Shown piece after piece: positions 15,046 through 15,744 of a DNA stretch of 15,744 nt (position 1 is the stretch's first letter; each line of letters opens with the position of its first letter). The DNA lies in NCBI GenBank assembly GCA_037139735.1, contig JBAXFU010000078.1, forward strand, positions 1-15,744, given 5' to 3'. Below the pieces are notes generated by a model. The model saw only the letters and a program-made list of their open reading frames with translations, ran no database searches and had not been told where the DNA came from. The position numbers and the translations under genes are program-made. The stretch comes from UBA2402 sp037139735 (GTDB lineage: Bacteria; Planctomycetota; Phycisphaerae; Phycisphaerales; UBA1924).

Positions 15046-15071
15046 TCTTGCGAGCCATATGGCTCGCAAGA
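15046..15071. promoter_or_regulatory. 26-bp perfect palindrome upstream of the DUF6714-like gene
   Basis: The half-site TCTTGCGAGCCAT (15046-15058) is followed without a spacer by its exact reverse complement (15059-15071). It ends 30 nt before ATG 15102. A two-fold symmetrical site this long would suit a dimeric repressor as an operator over the promoter or leader. As RNA it would form a very stable stem, though with no unpaired loop unless the central bases open. I see no regulator gene beside it. Confidence 0.6.
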
Positions 15072-15101
15072 ATCGTTCGGACCCGCACGGGGGACCTGCC
15101 G

Positions 15102-15620
15102 ATGCTTCACGATCTCGACGCCGCCGCCCGTGCCGAGCGAGACTTGATCGTCACCGACATCCACGCGTCGTTCAAGGACGTCACCCGCGGCGAGTGCGGC
15201 ATCTCTTGGAACGAATGCGTCGCACGCGACAACTACGAATCCGATGAGGCCTGCGAGGCGGCTCGACACACCGACTCGGATTCGCGCTGGACCGAGTTGG
15301 TCGACGACCCGACGTGGTTCCCGTTCCCGGGCATCGGCGGGTTCAGCTTCATCAACGCCGAGGGCTTCCGCTATTACCTGCCGCCGACGATGATCCGCCT
15401 GCTTCGCGGCGACGACGCCGAGTGGTATCCAGGGCACTTGCTCCAATCCATCGACCGCTTCACGGAGCCGCACATCCTCGGCCTTTGGTCGAAGCAGCAA
15501 CTTCGGTGCGTCGCCCGCTTCGTGTCGTTCATGGCTCGCCATGACGAGGACTGGAGGCCCCAGGAGCCGAACCCCTGGTCGGCGGCGTTCGAGGCGAGGT
15601 GGCGTGCATGGCTTCAGTGA
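15102..15620 (+). CDS. DUF6714-like small protein
   Basis: This 172-residue soluble protein of unknown function is rich in Trp, Asp and aromatic residues. The order of motifs resembles DUF6714: an N-terminal helix with IVTDIHASFKDVTRGECGISWNECVARDNY (about 16-45), a charged helix YESDEACEAAR with DSRWTEL (45-66), then the core FSFINAEGFRYYLPPTMIRLL (81-101), and a C-terminal helix with LWSKQQLRCVARFVSFMARH (128-147). No signal peptide or membrane helix is present and no catalytic motif is recognisable. I chose ATG 15102 since conserved sequence starts right after it; the open frame upstream runs through the palindrome and hairpin and is unlikely to be coding. No Shine-Dalgarno is clear. Members of such families often occur as scattered accessory genes and are sometimes assigned to immunity-type proteins; that is not established here. 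Confidence 0.75.
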   Translation: MLHDLDAAARAERDLIVTDIHASFKDVTRGECGISWNECVARDNYESDEACEAARHTDSDSRWTELVDDPTWFPFPGIGGFSFINAEGFRYYLPPTMIRLLRGDDAEWYPGHLLQSIDRFTEPHILGLWSKQQLRCVARFVSFMARHDEDWRPQEPNPWSAAFEARWRAWLQ

Positions 15621-15744
15621 AGCCGCCGCCAACCAACTCAGGACCTGAACGCCGCCACAGCTGACCGGAGCTCCCCCGGAAACGAGTCCACAGTTGCCTC
15701 GCCGATCCGTCAGGTTCGCATATTGCTTGCGCGTACATTCACCT

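Noticed and set aside
15059..15247. A truncated recombinase start (MARKNRSDPHGG...) at the palindrome centre
   Set aside because: Only the first few residues resemble such starts. The rest is Arg-rich noise in a frame overlapping the DUF6714-like gene.
11160..15744. A defence island or other new immune system
   Set aside because: The sigma factor, kinase-TPR protein and DUF6714-like protein are not a known or clearly suggested defence set. No nuclease, helicase, TIR, reverse transcriptase or similar effector is visible.

Overview
This window is high-GC bacterial DNA, most likely from a planctomycete of the class Phycisphaerae. Three things point there: an ECF sigma factor of the planctomycete type (Sigma70_ECF / Sig-70_X6) encoded directly before a Ser/Thr kinase with a transmembrane segment and C-terminal TPR repeats; the kinase's long insert before its last helices, typical of planctomycete kinases; and a secreted protein with a VPAP-GAAAL...RRRR C-terminal sorting tail of the PEP-CTERM kind common in this group. 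Shine-Dalgarno sequences are weak before most genes. The lineage is an inference from these families; there is no rRNA in the window.

Layout. 1-389: a gene-free, palindrome-dense stretch with two ~114-nt direct repeats and at least seven short hairpins, nearly all with 3-nt loops. 390-7490 (minus strand, read right to left): a four-gene run with gaps of 28, 32 and 75 nt, encoding a membrane-fusion protein, an RND permease, an M20 metallopeptidase and a class III PLP aminotransferase. A near-consensus sigma-70-type promoter (TTGACA-17-TATCCT) and a leader hairpin precede the first gene. No outer-membrane channel gene is present. 7669-8838 (minus): a secreted PEP-CTERM-like protein with a clear intrinsic terminator. 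8839-9174: gene-free region between divergent genes. 9175-10089 (plus): a seven-helix membrane protein. 10099-11013 (minus): a D-amino-acid oxidase family flavoenzyme, convergent with it.

11160-11277: tRNA-Pro(GGG) and its terminator. 11472-14852 (plus): the ECF sigma factor and kinase-TPR gene, 21 nt apart, probably one transcript and one signalling unit in which the kinase takes the place of a classical anti-sigma factor. 14853-15101: an intergenic stretch holding a tRNA-3'-end-like sequence, a 12-bp hairpin and a 26-bp perfect palindrome. 15102-15620 (plus): a small DUF6714-like protein. The last 124 nt show no gene.

Functionally the left half couples tripartite export with two amino-acid-metabolism enzymes, whose substrates cannot be read from sequence alone. 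The right half is a signalling module beside a tRNA gene. No defence system, CRISPR array, transposase or integrase is visible. The least explained elements are the triloop-hairpin array at the left edge and the symmetrical elements upstream of the DUF6714-like gene.
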